Shown here: positions 13,172 through 23,524 of the stretch, piece after piece
Numbering within the stretch: the first letter of the stretch is position 1
Layout: each line of letters opens with the position of its first letter
Source: Sarcomyxa edulis
Taxonomy: Eukaryota; Basidiomycota; Agaricomycetes; Agaricales; Mycenaceae
Direction of reading: 5' to 3'
Assembly: GCA_009761415.1 (NCBI GenBank)
Contig: QUOL01000010.1
Span: 310,001-374,000 of the forward strand
Length of the DNA stretch: 64,000 bases
Notes under the pieces: model-generated
Database searches by the model: none
What the model saw: the letters and a program-made list of their open reading frames with translations, nothing else
What the model was told of the DNA's origin: nothing
Translations under genes and position numbers: made by a program

Positions 13172-14032
13172 ATGGCAGACCAAATCAGCAAATGGGCGGC
13201 AGGGCCAGCTTGTAAGTAACCAAGCACCAAATTATGCCTATCTTGCAGCTTATCTATCTGTGATATAGATGGTCCCGTTCTCTCTCAGACGGATCTATAT
13301 CTCTTGAACACGGAACTACAAATTCATCCCATCCTTGCGGGCGTGGACTCCGGATTCCATCTGGTGTTTAATCTCGTCAACGGTATGTCTGCTCTGCTTG
13401 TGTGGATCTGAGGTAGCAATCATGGTTGAACACATCGCTTGCAGGTCAGACAGGCGGGTTCAACCCAGATGCACGCGGTCATGACCTCCCATTCACGGCT
13501 AAAGACCAGCCTGCCACTCTGCCACGAGTCCAAGAACTCATTATCATCACAGATATGAGTCCCTGGTGTACGTTCGTGAAGAACGAGAGAGGGGTCACCA
13601 TGAGTGATGTCTGCGGTGCAATCTGGAAAGAGTGAGATCCTCCCGATTGTCCGTCAATTTCCATGTTCTCTGATTGCTGATGGCGTCCTCCAGTTACTCC
13701 GAGCATTACGTGACAGATCCAGAATTCAATCAACTTCCTCCTCGTCTACAAGAGCAGGTCAAACGGACGGCGCTGCATAACGCTGCGCCTGCTGGTAACT
13801 CTTGGAATATGTATTACACTCCCGCACCTGCGGCTCCTCCCAGAATCAAACGTGTCGGTGAGTCTTGTTTCTCCAAGATCAAGATCAGGATTGATCGGCA
13901 GCTCTTATTGAATATATAGACTGGCTCCGGGAACGAGTGTTTTTCGAAGCGCTCTCAAGACGAGATCCCTACACCATCAATCGACTCGGATTCAAAGCTC
14001 CGAATATCTTCTTCATGCAACTCGTTGCTTAG
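13172..14032 (+). CDS. DUF6699 domain protein (short paralogue)
   Basis: Five exons, 13172-13211, 13269-13382, 13445-13631, 13694-13857 and 13920-14032, sum to 618 nt (205 aa) in frame. After the short first exon (MADQISKWAAGPA) comes YGPVLSQTDLYLLNTELQIHPIL, then a domain with LPRVQELIIITDMSPWCTFVKN and VTMSDVCGAIWKDYSEHYV, and a closing RVDWLRERVFFEAL. That pattern (a hydrophobic PxL core, W-x-x-x-V strand, VTVxDV helix, terminal R-x-x-WL) is the DUF6699 fold seen in many basidiomycete proteins of unknown role. No signal peptide or membrane segment is present. A related gene lies 1 kb downstream on the same strand. Confidence 0.85.
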
Positions 14033-15049
14033 GGCTTTCTCGCACTTACTTATATGATATATCCTCGCCTCCCTTGACTGTATCACTGAAATGCCTCGTA
14101 CGATGTACACACATTTTCCCTCGTATATTTTTGTCGGTCTTTTTTTCATTATATCGGAGTCATACCTCATACTATCCCAAATAGCATTCGAGGCTAGACT
14201 TAACGGGCCTATTCTGTCAATAATCGCCATTGATCTGGATACGCATGTCCGAGTAGCCACCAGCGTCGAGTCATCTTCCAAATCAAATCGATTATCGGTG
14301 AGAGTTTCCGGAGCTTGCAAGGAGCTTGTGCTGGAGAGTTGCCAGTGCCACTAGGTGCCACTAAACGCGACTGAGTGCACGTGATCCTATCGATCGATCA
14401 AGCGCTCGCGAAGCCGCGTGCCGAAGTTGGGCGTTCATTCAACGCTTTTTCACCATCTCAATCTCCACAACGTTCGTCGACCCGGAAGAACACAGTCTCT
14501 CGAATAAGTTGGAAGATATTCAGTATATATTGTTCGACACGTGTATTTTGTACCGCCAGGTCAGCTTCAATCTACAACGAGGCAAGCTATTTTCATTGAT
14601 GTACGAACATCCAGGAAAGGTGCTGTGCAGGCTAGATCATATCTGAACTATCTGCATACAGGATAACGCTCTATAATTGACGATCCGGAAAGCGAACGTC
14701 AGCTTATTGACGCTACAATTTCGCGGTCACCCGCCTCTCCGAGATACTTCCCGAGGTCTCGCGCTTTGATACAAGGTTTCTGACTCGAACACGACTCGAA
14801 CGAATCCAGTAAAGATATTGGAATCACATTGACATCGTGTGTAATATCTTGTCCTCGAGTCAGATTTCCAAATTCGCGTCATTTAGCACTGGTACCATCG
14901 TACGTCCAATTGCTGTCCCATACCGAATCCACGTACCTTATACACATGTATCGCAGAACCCTTGAGCGGATCCTAATCCCCCGATCTTCCAGAACGGTAC
15001 TCGGACTCAGCTACTGAACCACTCCCCCAGATAACTGCAGATATATAGG
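14033..15049. other. Spacer between the two DUF6699 genes
   Basis: No conserved frame is seen in 1.0 kb. A short imperfect duplicate (GTGCCACTAGGTGCCACTAAACGCGACTGAGTG-like words) lies near 14340-14375. The rest probably holds the 3' UTR of the first gene and the promoter of the second. Confidence 0.45.
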
Positions 15050-16573
15050 ATGGCCTCCCCTAATGTGACCCCGTTCATTCCCCCACTCAATACCCCCGAA
15101 GCCATGACTCCTGGTGCACCTGTTATACCACCAGGATCGCCTTCCATTTGGTCTCAATTACCTCAGGGGCCGGGTACCTACCCACCTTACCTTGGTACAC
15201 CATATAGCACGCCCTTCTTTCCCCCCGGTATGCTACCACAGACTCCCGCAGCCGCTCCAGGACCCTCCCTCAATCCTAATATGGCGTATGGCGGAACTCC
15301 AGCTGCACCTCCGGGTGCTGGACTCTCTGTCGATTACTCAGGCTACCCTCAGTTCACACCTTATGGTGCATCAGCAGGGCTACCTTCGCCATGGGCTGCA
15401 GCCCAATCTGTTCAGCCCCATACCCCTTACGTCCCCACACCTTATGGGTTTCCGGGATACCCACAACAGCAGCAGCAGCAAATGCCTGGGGGATATCCAC
15501 CATCGGGCCCCGCTGGATGGCCTGGTGTTGGTATGATGCCGCCTCCGATGACTGCACCTCCAATGGGCCCACCACCTGGCTGGGGAGGTGCACCTATGGG
15601 TGCTGGAGCTTTCAATTCTCCTGCTGGTCCCCCGAATGGTGCGCCTCTTGGATGGCCTGGACCCCTTCCTAACGCTCCTGCTGCTCAGCCGCCCCCACGT
15701 GCAGCTCCGGGTCCTGGATTAGTCCGTGCAACTGAGCATAATGCTGACACTGTTGACCATTTCTCAGCGGGGGAACACTGTACGCGCATTTCTTTTCGGT
15801 TCTTCAGCTTTGAGAATCAAGTCTTACGGTAATTTGTAGATGGGCCAGTCCTTGAGCCGTTCCTTATCCGAGCGGTCAAGGCTACAGTATATCTCAATCC
15901 CCTCCTGACTCCTCCCCCAGACGACGGCCCGCGCCCATTTCTCAAATGGAACATGCTATTCACTTCGAATTACTGTCAACGCTCCACTGACCCCGCTCAC
16001 AAATCTTGGTCTTCCGGTCGAAACGATCCAGCTACGTTTCCCCGCGTCTCGTCCTTGCGTATAATCTCGCGAGCATTTCCATGGTCTGTCACCGTAACAG
16101 CACACAATAAGAACATCGGTATCACCTGTGGCGAAGTCATCGACGCTATAAGCGACAATATGCAAAAAATGTCGAGCAAAGCGGAATTTGAAGCATTGTC
16201 TGACGCGATGAAAAGAACTATATCCATCGCGTATCGACATAATCGGTCTACAGCCCATGACGTCCCTGGGGGTCGGTTGGGCGATGGGATCAGGCGGCTT
16301 GATTGGTTGGGTCAAGATAGTATGTTTGCTGGGGTGCTGGTGAACGATGATCTTGTGAAAGACTTGTGTGGGGACGTCCTACCATGCACCTTTGAATTGA
16401 GGTGTATCCATAGGTATCCTCTGACGGCTGCGGAGATACGCGACCAAAACGCGCTGAAAGCTGCTGCAGCGCGTGAGAATCGTCGTAGGCGACACCGGCC
16501 TACGGTTGAATCTGTTCATGACAGTGATGACAGTGCTGGGGAAGGAGAATCTGGCGGTGAAGGTGGCCATTGA
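15050..16573 (+). CDS. DUF6699 domain protein with Pro/Gly-rich N-terminus
   Basis: Two exons, 15050-15779 and 15840-16573, give 1464 nt (487 aa) in frame. Residues 1-230 are a Pro/Gly/Ala/Tyr-rich disordered region (repeated PPxGxPP, YPQQQQQQ, GWPG). The second exon begins with the same YGPVL motif as the neighbour and continues with NPLLTPPPDDGPRPFLKWNM, PATFPRVSSLRIISRAFPWSVTV and an ITCGEVIDAI helix, then RRLDWLGQDSMFAGV. This is again DUF6699. The C-terminus is basic then acidic (ENRRRRHRP, DSDDSAGEGESGGEGG). Function is unknown; the proline-rich head could act as a scaffold or ligand for WW/SH3 domains (inference). Confidence 0.87.
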
Positions 16574-18102
16574 TGTCCGTGGATTTGTTATGTGTTATCT
16601 TCTCTTTCTTTCTGCGTGGCTTTGTACTTTTGTCCTACTTACAATTGTTGGGGATCATCTTGGATATGTTTCTGTGTTGTATTGTATCTATCAGAACTCA
16701 CTGGATTTCGAGACTTGAACTTATTGATGCTGTGTTCGTTATATAGGTGGAACCACAGGCACCAACACATCACTCCATTCGACAATTGCACCGGAGACAA
16801 ACGCCTCGCAAAACATAGGCCGTATCCTACCAACATACAACCTCTATAGTCTTCCAGATTGGGTGTCTTGATCGCCACAGATACTGTTGAGTCGCTATAA
16901 GTGACGACCTCGATGATTCAACACCCTGAGCTCGTTACCGTGTATGTGGACACAGGAATAAGAAACGAGTACGATGTTCAGATGCGTAGCCTTCAGAAGG
17001 TGCTGTTCGATTCAACTGTCTCTTTTTGCGTCAAAACCCAATATGTGTCGAAGCCCCGGTGAAGCGAATTCTTTCCCATTGTGTTGTGTGACCGTGAAGT
17101 TCGACTCACATTTCGGCGATGCATTCAATTAACGGTTCGTCCAGCAAGTACGAAATCGGAACACAAACAGAACTGATGTCTGATGCGCGTGCCAAATTCG
17201 ACATGCAATTTTGCTCGTGAGGGGAAATTCCAGCACCAGTACAATGAACAGCAGTAGTGCGAGACCACAGCTTCTGAAAGGGGCTCGTAGGACACGTGAA
17301 TCTGCCGACAGTAGCGCGCAGCAGACGTCTATCACCACAGCAAACTGAGTAGACATCCAGGGATCGTGCCTCTGTCAAACGTTCGAGGTACCAATGGAAA
17401 TGGTGAAACTCACCGCAAGAGATGTATCAGACGTCTGGCTGGTCCTGAGAAGGAGGAATCAACTTTGGACGTAAGCATGTTGGATGAGATGAAGTACCTT
17501 TTTCACTCACTGAGACTGGTCCTGGTTTGAGTTTGCCCTGGGTACCGGAAGATCAAGAGCACCCAAGAATTGAGATCTATGCCGCCAAGAGACAATCGAG
17601 TGCATCGGATAGATAGTCGATACCCAGACTGCGGTGCAATCCTGTACAAAAGGGCAAAAGTAATCGCGAGGCGTAGTTCGTCTCTACCACGACTAAGGAA
17701 GACGATAACATAGATGCTGTTAAGTTCAGCAAGCTCGGAATTGGAAGAGTAACGACAAGCCGTGCGATGTTGTTCCATAAGGTGAGGAAGATTCGAGGAA
17801 GAAGTTACACCGGTGCCTGTCGAACATGTAGGCGGAGTAATTCCGGAAAAGCGACGCGCCCTAAGGGAACACATATGCACGTTCTAATCAGCATTTTGGA
17901 TGCCTTCGAGGAACCGCCGAAAAGTGTCTTCATCATGGTGCACTGCAAGCTGCATAAGCTAAAAATAGGCCACCGTCATGTAACTCATATTGTCACGCAG
18001 TCACAACACAGCTGGAAAAAGTTTAAAAAGGCACCACAACTCGTTTGCTCTTTCAAAAACTCCCTTCTGTCCCTTTCTTTTTCCCCTCCAGAATTATCCA
18101 TC
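16574..18102. other. 1.5 kb region with no confident gene
   Basis: Minus-strand frames at 17106-17378 and 17503-17880 contain some hydrophobic stretches, but they lack a start, splice signals that join them, or a recognisable domain. They might be remnants of a membrane protein gene. The last 100 bp before 18103 is the calcipressin 5' flank and is C/T-rich. Confidence 0.4.
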
Positions 18103-18869
18103 ATGTCCAATTATTCTATCTCCGTACCAGCTTCTCAAACTCCTCCATCGCCACAAAGCCAACTTATCGACAAGACCAACACTCTGGCAGTGACGCCCGT
18201 TCCAAAAGCTTTTTTCCATCCGTTAGTTCTTGACACCCTGCGCAATCATTTCGCGATGTACGGCGAGATAAACCAATGGGTACCACTGACAGGCTTCGGA
18301 CGGATACTGGTGGTCTATAAATCAGACGACTCTGCAGAGTCGGCGAAAGTCGCTTGCGACCCTATCATCGTCGACTCGTCTACAGACAGGTATTTTTCGC
18401 TCGATTTTTCCCCTCCATTACATACCTCTAATATCATCTCTGCAGCACTCAGACAGTTCTTCGTGTCTACCGCGCGGATCCAAATCCTCTCATTGCGGAC
18501 TTCATGGCAGAAGACCACTATCTACGACCACCTCCCATTGAGAAGAACTTTCTGATATCACCTCCGGGTTCACCTCCAGTTGGATGGGAACCAATCAAGG
18601 AAGAACCACCGAACCCTACACCACTCGCTGACGATCTCATCGCAGCACTCCAGAAACTTCAGCCACATCACAAACGCTCTGACGTGGAAGTACTCTTGGA
18701 GCCCCATGACGGCTCAGGTGTCGGTGTATACGTTCAGGATTTCGATGGTGATGAAGACAACGAAGATACCCAAGAGATGGACTGGGCATATGGAGAACCA
18801 TCGCCGGCAAGGTTGAAGTGGAAGCCAGTTGCTACGGCGCTCCCCCCATTACACGCGATCTTAGTCTGA
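18103..18869 (+). CDS. Calcipressin, regulator of calcineurin
   Basis: Two exons, 18103-18389 and 18446-18869, sum to 711 nt (236 aa) in frame. The N-terminal half has an RNA-recognition-like fold: the FFHPLVLDTLRNHFAMYGEINQWVPL strand-helix, then GRILVVYKSDDSAESAK. The hallmark calcipressin motif FLISPPGSPPVGWEPI lies in exon 2, where phospho-Ser in the SP repeats normally contacts calcineurin. It is followed by PPNPTPLADDLIAALQKL and an acidic C-terminal region with a VEVLLEPHDGSGVGVYVQD segment. Proteins of this family (RCAN/Rcn1/Cbp1) bind the calcineurin catalytic subunit and modulate Ca2+ signalling. Thirteen nt past the stop codon is a consensus splice donor, so the 3' UTR may be spliced. 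Confidence 0.93.
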
Positions 18870-18884
18870 TATACCCTCTCATCG

Positions 18885-19097
18885 GTGAGCTCTTTCTTCC
18901 AGTCCAGCCTTTCAATTCTCGTTCCTTTTCTTTCTCTTTCTTTCCCGGATGATACACAATCAGACCTGTTCTGAGCCTTTATGGGCTTGCGGATACACGA
19001 TAATTGCCTAAAATACCACTGATCACCCTATTATATCGTTTACCTCCTGTCATCATTCCAAGAACGTCATCACTGATTCTTCGATCTTGATCTCCAG
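18885..19097 (+). other. Putative 3' UTR or host-gene intron carrying snoRNA 1
   Basis: A consensus donor (GTGAGC) at 18885 and an acceptor (CTCCAG) ending at 19097 frame a 213 bp segment. The donor lies 16 nt after the calcipressin stop. A box C/D-like RNA sits in the middle, about 60 nt from each splice site, the usual spacing for intronic snoRNAs. Whether the host transcript is the calcipressin mRNA or a separate noncoding RNA cannot be decided here. Confidence 0.5.
18944..19025 (+). ncRNA. Box C/D snoRNA, U25/snR56-like, copy 1
   Basis: A C-like box containing GATGA (18948-18952) is followed by the guide CAGACCTGTT (18961-18970), a D' box CTGA (18971-18974), the word ATTGCCT (19003-19009) and a D box CTGA (19019-19022). 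The ten guide bases are exactly complementary to AACAGGTCTG, a universally conserved stretch of 18S rRNA. The five-nucleotide rule places the methylation on the G of AACAG. That is the site guided by human SNORD25 (18S Gm1490) and yeast snR56 (Gm1428), from established knowledge. The first two C-box bases are non-consensus and the terminal stem is weak. Confidence 0.72.
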
Positions 19098-19142
19098 GTT
19101 TCCTCTTTTTACTGGGACCCCTCCTCATACAACCTGTACCAT

Positions 19143-19353
19143 GTGAGTTTGTCTTTCAAACGTATCCTTATACCTATTCCCTCCTCTTCCTCGCCTCGTC
19201 TTCAAAGGATGAATAATTTTCAGACCTGTTCTGATCCTTTGTGGAGAAAAACCGAAAATTGCCTTTTAACTCTGATATTTGTTGACGCTTCTCCTACCCT
19301 TTCCTCGAACGATCCCATTTGACGAATGCTAATGACCATTGTTCATAATGCAG
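19143..19353 (+). other. Putative second intron carrying snoRNA 2
   Basis: Donor GTGAGT at 19143, branch-like GCTAATGA near 19328 and acceptor ATGCAG ending at 19353 mark a 211 bp intron, nearly the same length as the first. The exon between the two introns would be 45 nt (19098-19142). The second snoRNA lies in its middle. Confidence 0.5.
19204..19280 (+). ncRNA. Box C/D snoRNA, U25/snR56-like, copy 2
   Basis: C box AGGATGA (19206-19212) differs from consensus at one base. It is followed by guide CAGACCTGTT (19221-19230), D' box CTGA (19231-19234), ATTGCCT (19258-19264) and D box CTGA (19272-19275). A CAAA/TTTG terminal stem can form. The guide and D' region are identical to copy 1, while the spacer sequences differ, so this is an older duplication with only the functional parts kept. 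The predicted target is the same 18S ribose. Confidence 0.75.
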
Positions 19354-19857
19354 ATTAATCTTACCAACACTCTATACCAGAACACATGCATTGTCATCAT
19401 CGTAGGCGGAGGGTTTCCGTCGTCGTCAAGGACTTTACTTATACTGTAGGAAAATATATCAGCGTCTCACCATTGTATCTTCTCTATTCTGTAATAACAT
19501 TTCTTCATACCAACCTCTAGCCTTTCTCTTGCGAAGTCGCAGATCAAAAGAAGGGTCATCCCGGCTACAACGTCAGTGCAGACCAACCTGAGGACTCAAG
19601 TACTCAATATCCCTTCCGTGTGTTTCGTTGTCGTCTTCGACTTCCTGAGAGTATCGGGATGAGTTCATGGCGATTTGAGATTTTGCCTCGATGTGAACAG
19701 CGGCAATTTTTCCGTCGAGCTCCGTCGACTTTGGCTCATCCTCATGCCCGCTTACGAGTAAGTGCATTGGGCTAGTTTGCAGGTTTAGAAACTAATGGCG
19801 ACTCTCCAGCGTCGCAAACTAAAATACAGGCATATTCATATGCTGCGTTCAGTTCAC
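19354..19857. other. Intergenic region after the snoRNAs
   Basis: About 500 bp with no conserved frame. It may contain the last exon of the snoRNA host transcript (from 19354) and the 3' UTR of the glyoxalase-like gene on the other strand. Confidence 0.4.
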
Positions 19858-20873
19858 TTACACCAACGGCACCCACAAAATCTTTCCAAAAGGCGTCTTG
19901 GCACTACCCTGGTCTCGCCCTTTGTCGACCCAAAATGCCACCTCGTATATCCCATTGATCCCTCGGTCATCTCCTTTGACAAAACTCTCTTCATCCGCAT
20001 CGGTTGGGACATCCAGGATCAAGCGTGCTGATGATGGACTGGGGCTTGGAGTATCCAGTATCCAGATGAATTTATTCGGTTCCCCCACAGCCGGTTCGCT
20101 CCCAACGACTGAGGTCAACTGCTTCGACACCTTCACCAAATTTTCTGGTGTTGTCAACAGCCGAACATGCGCAATTCCCCTAGTTGTAGAAGGGTGAACT
20201 CTGTTCTCCGGTGGATCCTCAGGAACCTATCGTACCCGAAGATAAATGCGAGCCCAGGATAGGCGTCCTGAAAACAGACTTACCCTCCATTTTCTCGGTG
20301 AGATATCCCCACAAAAGAAGGGCAATACACCCCTCCCATATATCTTCTCTGGAGCTGTAGCCAACCACTCCAATACTTTCCCATCGGGGCGTTTCCGGCC
20401 TCCCTTCTCTTCAGGCAAGTATACGACCAATCCATCGCCTCTTGCGTTTATGATATCCGAGATTCTCGTAGACGGAGAGTCAGAACCTGTCCCGAGGAAA
20501 GCATAGTCAATCCAGCCCGGCGGCTTGTTAGCCCATGGATGGTCGGGGGTCTGGGAAGCTGAAGGCGATGTGAACGATATGAGTTCGAGATACGCGCCGT
20601 CTTCGAAGACCTTCGGGCGAGTTCATCAGCTATCGTACTCGAGACTTCGAAGCGTGCATTGATAGCTTACGACCAGCGCATTTTCGGTCAAACCACCAGC
20701 ATGTTTGCCTCCAGGAACAACACTACTTTCCGCGTTAGATTACGATGGATCGATGAATAATATGGATCCTCGCACTTGAATCCTAGCTCACGGAACTGTT
20801 TAGAGGTCTCCTCGAGTGATCCCGGGGGTGTAAGATGCACCAAGTGGTCAATCGTTTTCGTTGATGGAGACAT
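19858..20873 (-). CDS. Glyoxalase-like domain protein
   Basis: Exons 20776-20873, 20671-20725, 20284-20610 and 19858-20226 sum to 849 nt (282 aa) in frame. The start at 20873 gives MSPSTKTIDHLVHLTPPGSL. Characteristic segments are DHLVHL, GFNSVVPGGKHAGGLTENALVVFEDGAYLELISF and, in the second half, RGIAHVRLLT and FGKILWVPL. This pattern fits the glyoxalase-like Pfam family (PF13468) of the vicinal-oxygen-chelate superfamily, found in fungi and bacteria. The substrate is unknown. No signal peptide is seen. The GFA-fold gene lies directly upstream on the same strand, 280 bp away. Confidence 0.82.
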
Positions 20874-21153
20874 GCAGCTTGAATTGAGAGGGCACGATAA
20901 GTGACTACGTGGTTAATATCTTGCACCTGTTCTGTTCCCAGGGCCAGGTTGTGGAATCTAAGCTATCAATGACGACAAAGATGGGAGATCTGAATCAGAC
21001 AAGTAGCACGTATGCATGGATCACACCATCGCGCTTCAGGCATTGGAGGTATCTCCATTCGTCGAGGGTCTCGTTAGAAATTATCTGCATGCAAACTCGA
21101 TAGTGCGTTATATTGAGCACATGTTCTCATGCGAACTTCTTGTTTTCGTCTCC

Positions 21154-21708
21154 TCATGCTGCACGAGGCACAACAATCTCAGACAAGAATTTGCGCCTTC
21201 GTTCGCAAAATACTTCTTTCTTTGGGACTATAGTGAGCAGCGGAACCATCAGATTTTTGGAGATGACAGGGCCAACTCGATGAAACTCACCCCAATCGAA
21301 GTCATCTTCAATCGTACCTGTAGCGACAACAACGAGCCCCGCGAACCGAGGATTCTTGTTCGTGTTGAACAGTGAAGACCCGCAATTGGAACAAAAGTGC
21401 CGCGTTATGGTCTCTCCACTGTCTGCAGTGTCGTCGTAGCCTCGGATCGTATCTTCTCCTTGAATGATGGTGAATTGCTGATACCACATCACGAGTGAGT
21501 TGGGATATCTACGAAGATGACAGAGACTTTGACTCGCGTCTGAATTGAACAAGGCGTTGGCCATAAAGGCCGACCCCGAGCTCTTCTTGCAATTGGTGCA
21601 ATGACAAACGAGGAACAGAAACGGCTCCCCCTTCAGTTCGTAGCGCACAATACGACAGAGACAGACACCATAACGAATGGTTGTGGGCTCTTGGATTATA
21701 GCAGACAT
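21154..21708 (-). CDS. GFA/CENP-V domain protein
   Basis: Two exons, 21291-21708 and 21154-21227, give 492 nt (163 aa). The intron (63 bp, a multiple of three, no stop) also reads through, so an unspliced form would add 21 residues. Splicing joins DDFDW to VPKKEVFCERRRKFL, the usual C-terminal family motif. Zinc ligands are visible in order: YGVCLCRIVRY, VCHCTNCKKSSGSAF and FCSNCGSSLF. The family is named after glutathione-dependent formaldehyde-activating enzyme, but most fungal members have unknown substrates. The protein is soluble with no targeting signal. The spliced form is preferred because the retained intron would insert a non-conserved segment. Confidence 0.87.
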   Translation of the reverse strand: MSAIIQEPTTIRYGVCLCRIVRYELKGEPFLFLVCHCTNCKKSSGSAFMANALFNSDASQSLCHLRRYPNSLVMWYQQFTIIQGEDTIRGYDDTADSGETITRHFCSNCGSSLFNTNKNPRFAGLVVVATGTIEDDFDWGEFHRVGPVISKNLMVPLLTIVPKKEVFCERRRKFLSEIVVPRAA

Positions 21709-22209
21709 TATACTGTATCACGGATAAAGGACGAGCAGAAGTCGGGTGTAGGTCCGCCGTAAACTTGGGGTTGCTTATAACTCGAAGAAATTTCTCACCG
21801 TCTTATAAATACAAAATACAACAGTTTGACGCACATGAGTGGAAGTAATTTCCTCCCCGAGAACACCTTTCTGGCCGAGGTCGCTCAACCCAATCAACAT
21901 GAAGTCTATGACCGCAAGGTTTCTATCATGCTAACAAAATGACAAGTCAGCTCATTAATAAGATCAAATAAATGGCTGACTCAGGAGGGAAGAGATGGGG
22001 TACCAATGATATTTCACTAACGACGAAACAGCGCCCTTTGTTCAGCCTGAACCAACAGTTTGAATATTACGATACTGTGCAGTAGAGAAACACTTCGAGC
22101 TAGAAAAAAGTTACAGGTTGTTGGGAGGAAGAAAAACGCGACAGTAGCGAAGATCTAGATAAAGGTGTTAGACAAGATTATCGCAAAAGAACACGAAACA
22201 TAATTACAA
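21709..22209. other. Intergenic region between GFA and hydrolase genes
   Basis: No frame of interest in 500 bp. It should contain the GFA promoter and the 3' UTR of the hydrolase, both on the minus strand. Confidence 0.45.
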
Positions 22210-23524
22210 TCATTGAAAAATCTTCGAAAGCCATTCCTTGATATCACCCAAGGCCTGAGACCTTTCTGGCTCATGGATGGTCAACACGATAAAGTCATGT
22301 ACTGCGTCCGGGTACTCGAGATACAAGACATTGTCGGTTGAGGTGTCAATCACCATTCTATCCCTCAACGTCCTCATAGCATCTAGTGTTTGTTCAGCAC
22401 CGCCTGCGATGATGCACGTAGGCGGGCAATTGACGAAGAGTCTCGCGGGAGAGGCGATCTTGAGAGATGCTGGGGATAACCATGGGTTAGTTCTAATATC
22501 GTCTGGAGGGAGACGACCGAGCAGTGCGCGAGCGGAATATCCTGACTTGAGGATGATGCTGACAAAGTCAGAATTGGCATTTCTGTTCATGGATGAATCG
22601 GGCTTGTCGTCGTGGGTGCATCCCCAGTCCACTGTTGGGGATAAGAGGATAAGCGCACTTGGTATCAGGAGGGATGCACTGTCCAACTGGACGAGATAAC
22701 GAGCGAGAGCGACAGCGAGATGACCACCGGCGCTGTCACCTGAAAGAATGATATTTTTTGGGTTGAGTTGTACGGTCTCCACGAGATATCTGTACCCAGC
22801 GAGGGCGTCCATAAGAGCTGCGGGGAAAGGATTCTCTGGTTTGAATGGGGATGCAGACGATAGGCGATAGTTGATACTAAATGTACGATCGACGAGTCCA
22901 GCGCAATGCGACAAGATGCTTCTTGGTATAGCGGCTGTTGGATCTTTCGGAGAACCTGAGCCTCTCTGGAAATCGAGTCAGTAAGAGAACAGCACATTCT
23001 CCAAAACTGCTCACAGTGTAGCCTCCACCTAGTATATTAGTAGACGCATGAGACTAAATGATTCGGAAGAGCAATGAACAAAACATGTGCTTACCATGAA
23101 GATGATATAGAACCTTTTCATCGTATCGAGCCAGTTGCGCGTGCTTCCCATCTGGGCCCCTCCTCCCCGACCAATGACCACTCACTCTGACAGGCGACAC
23201 GGAGTTTATCTGGGCCATCTCATTGATATCCTCACGAATGAGGTCTTCCGGCACTGCGTCAACCCACACGAAACCCACACTATCCGGATTAGCTGCGTCT
23301 TTCTCGGGATTATGGGCCTCATGAGGAGTTGTGGAGTACATGATGTCGACGAAGGCGTTTACAACGTGTACTACAACAGCACGCGAAAAGGGCCATGACC
23401 GACGTGGTCTCCAGTCCGGGATGGCGGAGACGACTACCCAGAAAGGTAGACGAATGCATATCACGGTGACGACCGTGTATACCAGATACAAGGACTTCAG
23501 TGGTTGCGATCTGAACTCGAACAT
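22210..23524 (-). CDS. Alpha/beta hydrolase, HSL-like esterase/lipase
   Basis: Exons 23095-23524, 23015-23028 and 22210-22965 sum to 1200 nt (399 aa) in frame. The N-terminus (MFEFRSQPLKSLYLVYTVVTVICIRLPFWVVVSAIP) contains a hydrophobic segment at about residues 11-34 that is likely a membrane anchor. The oxyanion motif HGGGY is completed by a 14 nt exon. The nucleophile elbow is GDSAGG. The acidic residue is probably within the segment before HDF, and the catalytic His is in DAVHDFIVL near the C-terminus. This is the hormone-sensitive-lipase family layout seen in fungal steryl/short-chain acetyl esterases. The natural substrate is unknown. Confidence 0.9.

Noticed and set aside
17106..17880. 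Possible minus-strand membrane protein gene
   Set aside because: Some hydrophobic segments, but pieces do not join in frame and no conserved motif is present; could be a decayed gene but unsupported.
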